From Frankia casuarinae (GTDB lineage Bacteria; Actinomycetota; Actinomycetes; Frankiales; Frankiaceae): a stretch of 64,000 bases of DNA. Under the pieces are notes generated by a model. It saw nothing but the letters and a program-made list of their open reading frames with translations, made no database searches and was not told the origin of the DNA. A program made the position numbers and the translations under genes. Below, piece after piece: positions 17,485 to 29,547 of the stretch. How positions within the stretch are numbered: the first letter of the stretch is position 1; every line of letters begins with the position of its first letter. The DNA is taken from the NCBI RefSeq assembly GCF_000013345.1, contig NC_007777.1, positions 5,208,001 through 5,272,000 of the forward strand, given 5' to 3'.

Positions 17485-17967
17485 GTGTTGCGCACCATGC
17501 TCACCGCCAAGATCCACCGTGCCACGGTCACCCAGGCCGATCTGCACTACGTGGGCTCCGTGACGATCGACGCGGACCTGCTGGCCGCCGCCGACCTGCT
17601 GCCTGGCGAGCAGGTCACGATCGTCGACATCAACAACGGCGCCCGGCTGGAGACGTACGCCATCGCGGGACCGGCGGGAAGCGGGATCATCGGTATTAAC
17701 GGTGCCGCGGCGCGCCTGGTCCAGCCGGGCGACCTAGTGATCATCATTGCGTACGGGCTCATGGACGACGCCGAGGCGCGCCGGCACGTCCCGAAGGTGC
17801 TGTTCGTCGACGCGGCAAACCGGATCATCGGGCACGGCGACGACCCGGCCGAACCGCTCCCCGGCGACCCGTCGAGCCTGCGTGGCGACATCCCGGTCGA
17901 CATCCCGGTCGACATCCCGGTACCCACAGCCGCGGCGGCGGTCCGATCGGCCATGGCTACGCAGTGA
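17485..17967 (+). CDS. panD: aspartate 1-decarboxylase precursor
   Basis: 160 residues. Makes beta-alanine from aspartate. The proenzyme self-cleaves between Gly24 and Ser25 (LHYVGS, motif intact) to form the pyruvoyl group. Core residues 1-118 are standard ([37 protein letters not shown]). The C-terminal 40 residues are a lineage tail in which a 12-base unit repeats about three times ([12 protein letters not shown], 17887-17922). GTG start at 17485 leads straight into [15 protein letters not shown]. Overlaps nadB by GTGA. Confidence 0.95.
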   Translation: MLRTMLTAKIHRATVTQADLHYVGSVTIDADLLAAADLLPGEQVTIVDINNGARLETYAIAGPAGSGIIGINGAAARLVQPGDLVIIIAYGLMDDAEARRHVPKVLFVDAANRIIGHGDDPAEPLPGDPSSLRGDIPVDIPVDIPVPTAAAAVRSAMATQ

Positions 17968-19664
17968 CCGTGCTACCTTGCCGGCTCGGCGCGCCCCGCC
18001 CGGGATGGATGCGCGCCGCGGACGTCGTCGTCATCGGTTCGGGCATCGCCGGGCTCACGACGGTCCTGCACCTGCGCCGGGCGCTGCCCGCCGCCCGGGT
18101 GCTGCTGGTGACCAAGGCGCACCTCGACGCCGGGTCGACCCGGTGGGCGCAGGGTGGGATCGCCGCCGCGCTCGCCGCGGAGGACTCGCCCGATGATCAT
18201 CTTGCCGACACCCTGGTCGCCGGCGTCGGGCTGTGCGACGAGGACGCAGCCCGAGTGCTGGTCCGCGACGGACCGGCGCGGGTGCGTGAGCTCGCCGAGC
18301 TCGGCGCCCGGTTCGATCGGACCACCGACGGCTCGTTCGCCCTCACTCGGGAGGGCGGCCATCTGCGCAACCGCATCATCCATGCGGGTGGGGACGCCAC
18401 CGGCCTGGAGGTGGAACGCGCCCTGATCACCGCCGTCCGGGCCGATGAGAGCATCGAGGTCATCGAACACGCCCTGGTCCTCGACCTGCTGCTCGACTCC
18501 GACGGCCGGGCCGCCGGCGCTACCCTGCACGTGCTGGGGGAGGGCAGCCGGGACGGCGTCGGCGCGGTGACGGCGGGCGCGGTGGTCCTGGCGACCGGCG
18601 GGATGGGGCAGATCTTCGCGTCGACGACCAATCCCGGCGTCTCCACCGGGGACGGGGTGGCGCTGGCTCTGCGCGCGGGCGCCGTCGTCGCGGACCTGGA
18701 GTTCGTCCAGTTCCACCCGACCGCCCTGTGGCTACCCCCGTCCAGGCCGGGCGCCGTCGCCGAACTGCTCGGGGGCCAGCAGCCACTGGTCAGCGAGGCC
18801 ATGCGGGGGGAGGGTGCCGTTCTCGTCGACGCGGCCGGCGAACGGGTGATGGCGGGCGTCCATCGGCTGGCCGACCTCGCGCCGCGCGACGTCGTCGCCA
18901 AGCAGATGTCGCGGGTCATGGCGGCCCAGGGGGTCGATCACCTGTTCCTGGACGCCCGGGGGCTGGGCGCGGCGACCATCGAGCGGCGGTTTCCCTCGAT
19001 CACCGCGCGCTGCCGGTCCGCCGGCATCGATCCGGTCGCCAGGCCGATCCCCGTCGCGCCGGCCGCCCACTACGCCAGCGGCGGGGTGCGCACGGATCTG
19101 TGGGGCCGCACGAGCGTGGCCGGCCTGTACGCCTGCGGGGAGGTGGCCTGCACCGGGGTGCACGGCGCCAACCGGCTCGCGTCGAACAGCCTGCTGGAGG
19201 GGCTGGTCTTCGCCGCACGCATCGCGGAGCACCTGGCCGGCACAGCGCCCGGCGGCCGGCACCGCGTCGCCATCCCCGCCGCGCCGGTGGTCGGTCGCGG
19301 CAGTGGTCTGACCGACCCCGCCGAACGCGCGGAGCTCGCGCGCGCGATGACCGACGGTGCCGGGGTGCTGCGCAGCGCGGACAGCCTGCGGGCGACGGCG
19401 AAGGTACTGGCCGGTCTCGGGGACCTGCGGGTCAGCGGGGCGACGGTCACGGCCGGGCCGCCGGCCTGGGAGATGACCAACCTGCGCACGGTTGCGACGG
19501 CCCTCGCCGCCGCCGCCGCCAGCCGGACGGAGACCCGCGGGTCCCATTGGCGAGAGGACTTCGGTGAGCGGGACGACGAACACTGGCTCGGCCGGATCCT
19601 CACCCGGCTCAATCCAGAAGGGGAACTGATCGTGGACGTCGAGCCCATGCGCGGCTCGCGGTGA
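17964..19664 (+). CDS. nadB: L-aspartate oxidase
   Basis: 566 residues. Flavoenzyme oxidising aspartate to iminoaspartate, the first step of de novo NAD synthesis. FAD-binding [20 protein letters not shown] lies near the N-terminus; [37 protein letters not shown] and [20 protein letters not shown] are conserved succinate dehydrogenase/NadB-type motifs with the active-site His and Arg residues. Start GTG overlaps the panD stop. The partner NadA is not in this window; in related genomes it usually lies next to nadB, so its absence here is worth noting. Confidence 0.95.
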   Translation: MTVLPCRLGAPRPGWMRAADVVVIGSGIAGLTTVLHLRRALPAARVLLVTKAHLDAGSTRWAQGGIAAALAAEDSPDDHLADTLVAGVGLCDEDAARVLVRDGPARVRELAELGARFDRTTDGSFALTREGGHLRNRIIHAGGDATGLEVERALITAVRADESIEVIEHALVLDLLLDSDGRAAGATLHVLGEGSRDGVGAVTAGAVVLATGGMGQIFASTTNPGVSTGDGVALALRAGAVVADLEFVQFHPTALWLPPSRPGAVAELLGGQQPLVSEAMRGEGAVLVDAAGERVMAGVHRLADLAPRDVVAKQMSRVMAAQGVDHLFLDARGLGAATIERRFPSITARCRSAGIDPVARPIPVAPAAHYASGGVRTDLWGRTSVAGLYACGEVACTGVHGANRLASNSLLEGLVFAARIAEHLAGTAPGGRHRVAIPAAPVVGRGSGLTDPAERAELARAMTDGAGVLRSADSLRATAKVLAGLGDLRVSGATVTAGPPAWEMTNLRTVATALAAAAASRTETRGSHWREDFGERDDEHWLGRILTRLNPEGELIVDVEPMRGSR

Positions 19665-20704
19665 GCGGTTCCGCGCCCGGCTCCGTCTGCGGGCCCGGTT
19701 CCGCCGGTGTGCCCGGCGGACGGCTCTCGCCCGCCACCCGCAGTGCCCTCGCCTCGGCCGGCCTCGACCCGGACGGGGTGGTGGCCCTGGTCGGCCGCGC
19801 GCTCGTGGAGGACCTCCCGGTCTGGGAGGAGAACGAGGTGACCGGCCAGATCGGCGCGGTCGACGCGACCTCCGAGGCGACGGTCGACCCCGCTCTCGTC
19901 GGGCACGGCGCCATCGTCTCGCGGGCCGCGGGCGTCGTCGCCGGCCTGCCGGTCGCCGCCGCCGTCTTCGAGAGCCTGCTCGGGCCGGCCGCGACCGTCA
20001 CCCTGACCGCTCGCGACGGCGACCCTGTCCCGCCGGGTACCACGGTGGCCTACGTCAACGGGCCGGTCCGCGGCCTGCTCACCGCCGAACGTACCGCGCT
20101 GAACCTGCTGTGCCACCTGTCCGGGATCGCCACCCTGACGCGGGCCTGGGTCGACGCGGTCGCCGGCACCGGCGCGATGATCCGCGACACCCGCAAGACG
20201 CTACCCGGCCTGCGCGCGCTGGAGAAGTACGCGGTGCGCTGCGGGGGCGGGGTGAACCACCGCATGTCGTTGACGGACGCAGCCCTGATCAAGGACAACC
20301 ACGTGGTCGCGGCGGGCGGCGTGGCGGCGGCGTTCGCCGCGGTGCGGGCACGGTTCCCCGGGCTGCCCGTCGAGGTCGAATGCGACACCGTCGACCAGGT
20401 CGCGGAGGCCGTCGATGCCGGATGTGATCTCATCCTCTGCGACAATATGTCGCTGGCGGACCTGCGAGCCGCGGTCCAGCTCGCCCGTCCGGCCGGGGTG
20501 CGGCTCGAGGCGAGCGGCGGCCTGACCCTGCGAACGGCGGCGGCGGTGGCAGCCGTCGGCGTCGACTATCTCGCCGTCGGCGCCCTGACCCATTCGGCGC
20601 CCGCTCTCGACCTCGGCCTCGATCTCGCCCTGGACCCCGATCATCGCCCGGGATCGGCCACCGCGGGCCCACCGATCGAGGATCTGATCGTGGAGGAATC
20701 CTGA
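19661..20704 (+). CDS. nadC: nicotinate-nucleotide pyrophosphorylase (carboxylating)
   Basis: 347 residues, longer than typical because of a 25-residue Gly/Pro-rich N-terminus and an acidic tail. Converts quinolinate and PRPP to nicotinate mononucleotide. Signatures: ALNLLCHLSGIATLTRAWVD, RDTRKTLPGLRALEKYAV, GGGVNHRMSLTDAALIKDNH, VEVECDTVDQ, and LEASGGLTLRT. GTG start overlaps the nadB stop (GTGA); coaX follows with a one-base overlap. Confidence 0.95.
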   Translation: MSGSAPGSVCGPGSAGVPGGRLSPATRSALASAGLDPDGVVALVGRALVEDLPVWEENEVTGQIGAVDATSEATVDPALVGHGAIVSRAAGVVAGLPVAAAVFESLLGPAATVTLTARDGDPVPPGTTVAYVNGPVRGLLTAERTALNLLCHLSGIATLTRAWVDAVAGTGAMIRDTRKTLPGLRALEKYAVRCGGGVNHRMSLTDAALIKDNHVVAAGGVAAAFAAVRARFPGLPVEVECDTVDQVAEAVDAGCDLILCDNMSLADLRAAVQLARPAGVRLEASGGLTLRTAAAVAAVGVDYLAVGALTHSAPALDLGLDLALDPDHRPGSATAGPPIEDLIVEES

Positions 20705-21456
20705 TGCTGCTCGCCATCGACGTCGGTAACACCAACACCGTCGTCGGCGTGTTCGAGGGTGAACACCTCGCCGACTCCTGGCGGGTGCGCACCGACCCGC
20801 AGGCGACCGCGGACGAACTGGTGCTTCTCTACCGCGGCCTGCTCGGCGAGTACCAGGTCACCGGTGTCTCGATCTGCTCAACCGTTCCCGCCGCGCTTCG
20901 AGCGCTGCGCCGGATGGTGGTCCGGGCCTTCCACGACATCCCGGTCGTCATCGTCGAACCGGGGACGCGGACCGGGGTTCCCATCCTCATCGACAATCCG
21001 AAGGAAGCCGGCGCGGACCGCATCATGAACACACTCGCCGCGCACCACCTCTACGGCGGGCCGGCGATCGTCGTCGACTTCGGCACCTCGACGAACCTGG
21101 ACATCGTCTCGGCACGCGGCGAGTTCATCGGCGGAATCTTCGCACCGGGCATCGAGATCGCGCTGGACGCACTCGCGTCCCGGGCGGCCCAGCTCCGTAA
21201 GGTGGAACTGGTCGCGCCACGTTCCGTCATCGGCAAGAGCACGGTCGAGGCACTCCAGTCTGGCATGATCTACGGCGTCGCCGGCCAGGTGGACGGCCTG
21301 GTACGCCGCATCCGGGCCGAGCTGGACACGGATGCGGTGGCGATCGCCACCGGGGGTCTCGCGTCCGTGGTCATCAAGGAAAGTGAGACCCTTGACCGTC
21401 ACGAGCCCCATCTGACACTCATCGGCCTGCGTCTCGTCTTCGAGAAGAATATCTGA
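20704..21456 (+). CDS. coaX: type III pantothenate kinase
   Basis: 250 residues. Phosphorylates pantothenate, the first step of CoA synthesis, using the product of panC upstream. ASKHA-fold motifs: LLAIDVGNTNTVVGVFEGE (phosphate 1), DNPKEAGADRIMNTLAAHH, VVDFGTSTNLDIVSARGEF (phosphate 2) and IATGGLASVV. TGATG junction with nadC. Closes the operon, so one transcript covers aspartate-derived beta-alanine, NAD and CoA precursors. Confidence 0.95.
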   Translation: MLLAIDVGNTNTVVGVFEGEHLADSWRVRTDPQATADELVLLYRGLLGEYQVTGVSICSTVPAALRALRRMVVRAFHDIPVVIVEPGTRTGVPILIDNPKEAGADRIMNTLAAHHLYGGPAIVVDFGTSTNLDIVSARGEFIGGIFAPGIEIALDALASRAAQLRKVELVAPRSVIGKSTVEALQSGMIYGVAGQVDGLVRRIRAELDTDAVAIATGGLASVVIKESETLDRHEPHLTLIGLRLVFEKNI

Positions 21457-21658
21457 TCCGGTCCCGACCGATCCCGACCGATCCCGACCGGGCTCGTTCG
21501 GGCTCGTTCGGGCTGCCTTACGGCGACCAGGCTAATTACGACGATCGTGCATCTCCGGGGCTTCGGCCGGTCCAGCGGATTAGGCAACCGACTCTGCCGA
21601 GCGACAGCCACCGGGTTCGACGGACCGCCCTCCCGCGACTCGGTTACGATTCCGTGCC
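21457..21658. repeat. short direct repeats after coaX
   Basis: Three copies of a ten-base CCGATCCCGA-like unit are followed by GGGCTCGTTC twice (21460-21511). No gene. The repeats may fold into a terminator-like structure for the pan-nad-coa operon, but no long perfect stem is present. Confidence 0.4.
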
Positions 21659-22576
21659 ATGCGGGACCGAATCTCGGGAACACAACCCGGCGTATCGTCA
21701 CATCCCGGCAGCGGATACTTCACTCATCCCTTTCTTGTCACCGCGATGGCAGCATTCTTGTTCGCCGCGGTTCCGATTACATACGGTTGGAATGATCCGG
21801 CTTCGGCCGGTCCGCAGCCCCGTACCCTGGCCGTGCTGGGCGACTCCTACTCCTCGGGAGAGGGCAATCCCCCCTTCGACTCGCTGGCCCCCCGGTGCCG
21901 GCGGAGCAGCCAGGCCTGGCCACGACTACTGGGCGGTATGGGATCGGGGGTCACCGTCTCGCTGTTCGCCGCGTGTTCCGGAGCCACCACCGGCGCCCTA
22001 CACGAGTCATTCAAGGGCGAGAAACCCCAGCTGGCCCAGCTACGTGCACTGGGCCGGGCCCCGGACGTCGTCACCATCACCATCGGCGGCAACGATGCCG
22101 GATTCGGCAGAGTCATCTTCAGTTGTTATGCGTGGAGATGCTTCTGGGATGGCAACGACCGCCGCGAGCGCGATCTTGTCACCAAGGAACTCCCGGGTGT
22201 CCTGAGCGCCAACTACACGGCGGTGAAGGCCGCCGCCCCGCATTCGCGGATCATCGTGGTCGGCTATCCCTACATATTTCCGGACAACCAACTCAACAAC
22301 ATCTGTACCTGGCTGACCAACAGGGAACGTCGACAGCTGACGAGGCTGAACAGACAGCTCGACCGGGTCATCAGAAAAGCCGCGTCGGATGCGGGAGTGG
22401 AGTTCGTCTCGACGGATCGGGTGCTACGCGGTCACGAAATCTGCACACCGGACCCGTGGGTGGCTCCGGTCAATCTGTTCGGACCGACACGTGATCTGAG
22501 CGCGCACCCCACCATGCACGGGCAGCAGGCCATCGCCGAGGCCGTCCAGCGCCATCTCGCCATGGACAGCTGGTGA
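21659..22576 (+). CDS. secreted SGNH/GDSL-family esterase
   Basis: 305 residues. An N-terminal hydrophobic segment (FLVTAMAAFLFAAVPITYGW, about 26-45) indicates export or anchoring. The SGNH blocks are in order: LAVLGDSYSSGEG with the nucleophile Ser, a Gly-containing block II, TITIGGNDAGFG (block III, oxyanion hole Asn), and SAHPTMHGQ with the catalytic His (block V). Cys pairs (APRCRR, AACSGA, SCYAWRC, NICTW, EICTP) fit the disulphide pattern of Streptomyces-type extracellular lipases. TACGAT eight bases before the ATG might be a -10 element. Substrate unknown; lipids or acylated glycans are plausible. Confidence 0.88.
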   Translation: MRDRISGTQPGVSSHPGSGYFTHPFLVTAMAAFLFAAVPITYGWNDPASAGPQPRTLAVLGDSYSSGEGNPPFDSLAPRCRRSSQAWPRLLGGMGSGVTVSLFAACSGATTGALHESFKGEKPQLAQLRALGRAPDVVTITIGGNDAGFGRVIFSCYAWRCFWDGNDRRERDLVTKELPGVLSANYTAVKAAAPHSRIIVVGYPYIFPDNQLNNICTWLTNRERRQLTRLNRQLDRVIRKAASDAGVEFVSTDRVLRGHEICTPDPWVAPVNLFGPTRDLSAHPTMHGQQAIAEAVQRHLAMDSW

Positions 22577-22686
22577 CGCGGGCCGACCATCCCGGCAACC
22601 GCGCGATGTCGAACCACTCATGATGCCGACCCGATGACTCGTGGGCATAGCACTGATGGCGACTCCAGTTGACGCCAGACATGAAG

Positions 22687-22705
22687 TTAGGCTTACTTAA
22701 AGTTA
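22687..22705 (+). promoter_or_regulatory. candidate iron box (DtxR/IdeR type)
   Basis: The 19-mer starting TTAGGCTTACTTAA matches the IdeR/DmdR consensus (TTAGGTTAGGCTAACCTAA) at 11 of 19 positions, including all of the left half-site core. It lies about 100 bases upstream of an FhuF-like ferric reductase gene, exactly where iron repression would be expected. Confidence 0.4.
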
Positions 22706-22799
22706 TGCTCATGCTCACGCTCACGCCACTCCGCGGGAGATCCCGCACCCTGGCACAGCTACGCCCGGCCCAGCCGCGACACACCTCCCGGTCCCGGCA

Positions 22800-23759
22800 G
22801 TGAAGCAGTCGGTGAACGAACGCCGCACCGGCTCGGCGGCGTCCCCGGCGGCGCCTTCCAGGGAGGTGGCCCCCGAGGGGACGGCGCCGGAATTCTCCGG
22901 GGGTACCGTTCAGTGCGCCGAACCGCCGTTCGAGGCGAGCCTGCGGGACCTCGCCGAGGTGCTGGAGCCACGCGGTGTGCAGTTCGGGATGCCGGACGGC
23001 CCGGGCTGGGCCGACTGTGCCTTCCTGACCGGGCCAGCAGGCGTGGCCGAGGCCTTGGCCCGGGTGGGCGACACGCACGGCGCCAGCCCGGAGGTCGCCG
23101 CGAGCTACCTGGCGAACTGGTACTCGGCGAACGTCGCCGCCCCGGCCATCGCCTGTTTCGTCCTCCTGCACCGGGTGCCGGCCCTGACCCCGGCGACGAT
23201 GTCCCTGCGCGTCCTCGACGGCGGCTGGTTCGACCAGACCGCGTTCCACCGACCGGCCATGACCGTCCTGGCGGATGACCCGATCGCGGGGGGCGCCACC
23301 GCCGGAGACGGGATGAATGCCCGGATCGGCGTGGTCGGGGACGTCGCCGCGTTGCGCGGTCGCCTGGTCGAGGAGGTGCTCGCGCATCTCCAACCGTTCG
23401 TCGAGGAGCTGCGGGGACGGGTCCGGCTCGGCCTTCCGGCGCTGTGGGGTGCGGTGGCCGCGCAGTGCGCCCGCGCCTTCCTGCTGACCGAGCGCGCGAC
23501 CGGCGATCCCCACCTCGGCCGAGTGGAGGCCGACGCCTTCTTCTCCCGGGCCACGCCCACCATCCGGGCCCGGCCCCGTTGGCACGAGTTCGTCCACCAC
23601 GGCCGACGGTACACCGGCATACGCCGTGGGTCGTGCTGCCTGGCCTACCGGCTTGGTGACGACTACTGCACCTCGTGTCCCTTTACTGGTGACCAGGATC
23701 GCGAGGAACGGCTGCGCGCCTGGATCGACACGCAGGGCAATGGAGGCCTTGCGGTCTGA
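22800..23759 (+). CDS. FhuF-like ferric siderophore reductase
   Basis: 319 residues. The C-terminus holds the 2Fe-2S cysteine signature RRGSCCLAYRLGDDYCTSCPF: CC, nine residues, then CxxC. E. coli FhuF has ten residues in that gap. The central region (SYLANWYSANVAAPAIACFV and LWGAVAAQCARAFLL) matches the helical FhuF/IucA-C-like reductase domain. It should reduce Fe(III)-siderophores in the cytoplasm after uptake. The first 45 residues are low-complexity; GTG at 22800 or 22812 could be the start. No transporter genes are adjacent, but a candidate iron box lies upstream. Confidence 0.8.
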   Translation: MKQSVNERRTGSAASPAAPSREVAPEGTAPEFSGGTVQCAEPPFEASLRDLAEVLEPRGVQFGMPDGPGWADCAFLTGPAGVAEALARVGDTHGASPEVAASYLANWYSANVAAPAIACFVLLHRVPALTPATMSLRVLDGGWFDQTAFHRPAMTVLADDPIAGGATAGDGMNARIGVVGDVAALRGRLVEEVLAHLQPFVEELRGRVRLGLPALWGAVAAQCARAFLLTERATGDPHLGRVEADAFFSRATPTIRARPRWHEFVHHGRRYTGIRRGSCCLAYRLGDDYCTSCPFTGDQDREERLRAWIDTQGNGGLAV

Positions 23760-23914
23760 GAGCCACCCGAAGTACAGCCCGAGTATGCGCACGTAAAGTA
23801 GTTACTCGCGAGATGCAAGCAAGATCCGTCGCCGAAACTCCCCAGGGCGACGACAATGAGTAACATTGACAACGCAAAACGATATACATGTGAGTTGAAT
23901 CACAACAAGATGCA

Positions 23915-23953
23915 CCTCCTCATCCACTACCGTCGGTAGCATCGGTGAGGAGG
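23915..23953 (+). promoter_or_regulatory. two-part perfect hairpin upstream of clpC
   Basis: CCTCCTCA (23915-23922) pairs exactly with TGAGGAGG (23946-23953), and inside it CTACC (23927-23931) pairs with GGTAG (23935-23939) around a three-base loop. The surrounding 23780-23915 stretch is AT-rich. It could be a terminator of the FhuF-like gene or a leader structure of the clpC transcript. Confidence 0.5.
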
Positions 23954-24013
23954 CTCACCGAGGTGGGACGCACCGCCTGGCGCGTCCCGCCGCACCGTAC
24001 GTCCGACCGGAGA

Positions 24014-24081
24014 CGTCGCGAAGCGGGTGGCGTCGCGAAGCGGGTGGCGTCGCGAAGCGGGTGGCGTCGCGAAGCGGGTGG
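24014..24081. repeat. four perfect 17-bp tandem repeats upstream of clpC
   Basis: The unit CGTCGCGAAGCGGGTGG occurs four times without a mismatch, followed by a partial CGTCG. Seventeen bases is not a multiple of three, consistent with a non-coding location, about 230 bases before the clpC start. Each unit contains CGCGAAGCG, so it offers four identical, roughly helically phased sites for a DNA-binding protein. Confidence 0.8.
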
Positions 24082-24308
24082 CGTCGTTCTGCTCTTGGCG
24101 GAACGACGTGACGGAGTCATGGCTGGTCGGCCACGGTTGCATTAGACGTCTCCGCTGGACGGCCGGCACTTGCGCCGGTCCGCCGCCCACGACGATGTGG
24201 GCGGTGCCGGCGGGTAGGTTTCTGTTCGATGCGTGAGGACATGCCTCGGCGGAGCTAGCATGCGGATACCGGCTGTCGTGTGGTCGGTCGCAGCTCGAAG
24301 GAGCGCAC

Positions 24309-26813
<2,505 letters not shown>

Positions 26814-26830
26814 GCGGTCGGGAATTCCGT

Positions 26831-26850
26831 GCCGCCTCCCGGGAGGCGGC
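26831..26850. terminator. 20-bp perfect palindrome after clpC
   Basis: GCCGCCTCCC followed directly by GGGAGGCGGC, 17 bases after the clpC stop. First of two adjacent hairpins. Confidence 0.6.
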
Positions 26851-26878
26851 CAGTCCGGTGACCCGGCGAGGGCCGGAC

Positions 26879-26918
26879 GCGATGGCCGGAGTAGCCCCGC
26901 GGCTGCTCCGGCCATCGC
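26879..26918 (+). terminator. 13-bp-stem terminator after clpC
   Basis: GCGATGGCCGGAG (26879-26891) pairs perfectly with CTCCGGCCATCGC (26906-26918); the loop contains a further AGCC/GGCT pairing. Likely the main clpC terminator. From here to 27175 I see no gene. Confidence 0.75.
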
Positions 26919-27175
26919 AGTCTCGGCCGCGTAGCCGGGCTGGTCGCTCCAGAGCTGGAACACGTTCGTTCTCTCACACATCGCTCGGTCGCACCGCTCG
27001 ATCGGCGACCGGTAACAGAATATGGGAAAATGTCAGCCACCGGGTAACCACCTTGCCGGCCGGGGCATCCGGCGAGATCGGGTCCGGTTGCCGGCGCAGG
27101 CACGAGCACAGGCACAACTTCATCGCCCCGAGGACGATTCGGACTGCTGGTTCGGCGAACGGGAGAGCTCCGCTG

Positions 27176-28642
27176 GTGACTGGTAGTCCCGACGTCGCGC
27201 TCGGCGTTCACCTGACCTTCGGCTCCGATCCCGCCACGTCCATGGTCGTCTCGTGGCTGACCCGAACGGCCGTCCCTCGGCCCCAGGTACGGTTCGGTCC
27301 GGCGGCTGGCGGATCTACCGGCTCGGTGACCGCGCTCACCCGTTCCTACACGGACGCCCTGACAAACGAGGTGGTCTTCGCCCACCATGCGCACCTGTCC
27401 GGGCTCCTGCCGGCTGCCGACTACCGCTATGACGTGGGTCATGACGGGCGCTGGGGCTTGGCCCACGGGTCGTTCCGCACGGCTCCGCGGCATCGGGCCG
27501 CCTTCAGCTTCACCTGCTTCGGCGACCAGGGCACCGACGAGCCGCACGATCCGTACGGCTCGGCTGCGTCACGCCACGTGATAACCGGAGTGGAACGCCT
27601 CGCGCCACTGTTCAACCTCGCGAACGGTGACCTGTCGTACGCCAACCAGCGCACGGATCCGGTTCGCGCCTGGTTCGACTGGTTCGCGATGATCAGCGCC
27701 TCCGCCCGGTTCCGGCCGTGGATGCCCTGCAACGGCAACCATGAGACCGAGCGGGGCAACGGAGCTCTGGGGCTCGCCGCCTACCAGACCTACTTCGCCC
27801 TTCCCCAGCACGACGAGGAGGCCTACCTCGCCGGGCTCTGGTACGCGTTCACCGTCGGCGGCGTGCGGTTCGTCATGCTCAGCGCCGCCGACGTCTGCTA
27901 TCAGGACAGCGGGCGGGTCTACCTCCATGGGTACAGCGCCGGCCGGCAGACCTCCTGGTTGAGACAGACCCTCAAACAGGCCCGCGCCGATCCCGGTATC
28001 GACTGGATCGTCGTCGGCATGCACCACGCCGCGGTGTCGACCGCGGTGGAGCACAACGGCGCCGACCTCGGTATCCGGGAAGAATGGCTGCCGTTGTTCG
28101 ACACCTACGAGGTGGATCTGGTGCTCTGCGGCCACGAGCACCACTACGAGCGCACTCATCCGCTGCGCGGGGTCGTGCCGGACAGCGCGACCCGGACTCC
28201 CCGCCCGGTCCCCGGCGCGACGACGCCCGCCCGGAAGACCGCTGACGGAGCGGGCGCCGCGGCCGGTGACGGGGCCGGTGACCTGCTCGACACCTCGGCG
28301 GGCACCGTCCACCTGCTCGTGGGCACCGGAGGATCCTCGTCGCCGTCCGCGCACGCACTGTTCGATCCACCCGCCTGCTGGGTCATCGTCGGCGTGCACG
28401 AACAGGATCCCGGCCGGTGGCATCGCCAATCGGTCCGGGCGAGAGAGGACGCGCCCTGGCTCGCCTTCCGGGCACCGGAGCATCCATACGCCTTCGCGGC
28501 TTTCGAGGTGGATCCAGGTGAACCGGGCGGCTCGACGAGCATCCGGGTGACCGTGTACGACTCCAGTGCACCGACGCCGGTCCCGTTCGACCGGTTCACC
28601 CTCGTCCGGCCACGCGCCGACGCGGCCGTGCCCACCACCTGA
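27176..28642 (+). CDS. purple acid phosphatase-like metallophosphoesterase
   Basis: 488 residues. An N-terminal fibronectin-like domain (about 1-100: LGVHLTFGSDPATSMVVSWL) precedes the metallophosphatase domain. Its dinuclear metal motifs are all visible: CFGDQG, NGDLSYAN (with the purple-enzyme Tyr ligand), CNGNHETE, VGMHHAA and CGHEHHYERTHP. A low-complexity insert rich in Pro/Ala follows the last motif. I chose the GTG at 27176 (GGGAGAG ten bases upstream); the frame continues upstream but is not protein-like. No signal peptide is seen with this start, unlike many secreted relatives, so location is uncertain. Substrates may include phosphate monoesters. Confidence 0.88.
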   Translation: MTGSPDVALGVHLTFGSDPATSMVVSWLTRTAVPRPQVRFGPAAGGSTGSVTALTRSYTDALTNEVVFAHHAHLSGLLPAADYRYDVGHDGRWGLAHGSFRTAPRHRAAFSFTCFGDQGTDEPHDPYGSAASRHVITGVERLAPLFNLANGDLSYANQRTDPVRAWFDWFAMISASARFRPWMPCNGNHETERGNGALGLAAYQTYFALPQHDEEAYLAGLWYAFTVGGVRFVMLSAADVCYQDSGRVYLHGYSAGRQTSWLRQTLKQARADPGIDWIVVGMHHAAVSTAVEHNGADLGIREEWLPLFDTYEVDLVLCGHEHHYERTHPLRGVVPDSATRTPRPVPGATTPARKTADGAGAAAGDGAGDLLDTSAGTVHLLVGTGGSSSPSAHALFDPPACWVIVGVHEQDPGRWHRQSVRAREDAPWLAFRAPEHPYAFAAFEVDPGEPGGSTSIRVTVYDSSAPTPVPFDRFTLVRPRADAAVPTT

Positions 28643-29547
28643 CCGGCCACCCGACCGAGAAGCCGTCGGACGGTGCGAAGCGGGCCGGTTCTGATCGCCC
28701 TTCCGGCGGGAGCTCAGGAATCGTGCCACGACCATGACAACCTCGATCTCGACCGAAGACCGTTCACCGCTCGCATCGTGTGACGGTATTCAACGTCAGA
28801 TCCGCCCCCGGGATAGCGTCACTCGCTGTGAGATCCGTCGGATTATTGGCGCCGGAACCACCGCCGCTGCACCGATCAGCTCGATGGATCCCGCCAATTC
28901 CGCGAACAAACCGCGCCCGCGCGGTGGCGGGCACATCCGGGACGACGAACGAGCCGAATAACATCATGTCAACATCATGGATACAACGGCGACCCACCAT
29001 GCGACGAAAGGACGACCGCGGAAGTTCACCGGCGCACGCGTATACCGGCGGCGCGGCAGCGGGCACTACAGAACTTCGTCGGGGGTACGACCCTGGGCCC
29101 GGTTGCCGATCCTTCCTCGGGCGGGAGCGACGGCACACCCCACGGAAGGATCGCAACCGACGGGCCGGCAGCGATCGCAAGGCCGATTTTTCAGGACTCC
29201 TCTGGACATCCACCAGGCGCCAGGAATATTTTTCCGCCAGCACGCCACAATTCACCGGGATAGCACGATCAATGCCCGGCTGAGGGACCGCCGTCTGGGG
29301 GGCGACCATTGGCTGAGAAGCAGCGAGCGGCCAGGGGGCTCCTGCCCTCAGGCCCACCCGCTATGACCAGGATTTTCGGACGGGACCAGCATTACGCGGC
29401 CCGGTATTACGGTCCCCGGAAGAAAGTATCACCGGCGGGTGCGAGCGGATTTGAAGACGCCCGGGAAGGCGTCGCCGCCGGATCCGTCGTCCTCGGCGCT
29501 TGTCGCGGCTGGCACGTTCAGCGACGCCGCCGGGTCCGGCGGAACGG
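28643..29547. other. 905-base intergenic region before GAP1-related gene
   Basis: No frame has convincing coding features. Base composition is less GC-rich in places, for example around 28960-28990 and 29180-29240. A TCATGTCAACATCATG near-dyad occurs at about 28964. It may hold promoters for the large downstream gene or decayed coding sequence. Confidence 0.35.

Larger units (their letters stand above)
23760..24308. other. clpC upstream intergenic region
   Basis: About 550 bases without a supported gene. Contents in order: an AT-rich stretch (23780-23910), a strong two-part hairpin, four 17-bp repeats, and the clpC leader with GAAGGAG at about 24298. Open frames on either strand here only reflect the repeats. 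Confidence 0.5.

Noticed and set aside
22470-23792. 440-codon minus-strand frame opposite the FhuF-like gene
   Set aside because: The plus frame has the cysteine signature of FhuF; the minus frame has no recognisable motif.
24014-24081. CRISPR array
   Set aside because: The repeats are directly adjacent with no spacers; they are simple tandem repeats.
28734-28961. 75-codon plus-strand ORF after the purple acid phosphatase
   Set aside because: No ribosome-binding site, no family resemblance, and mixed composition; treated as non-coding.
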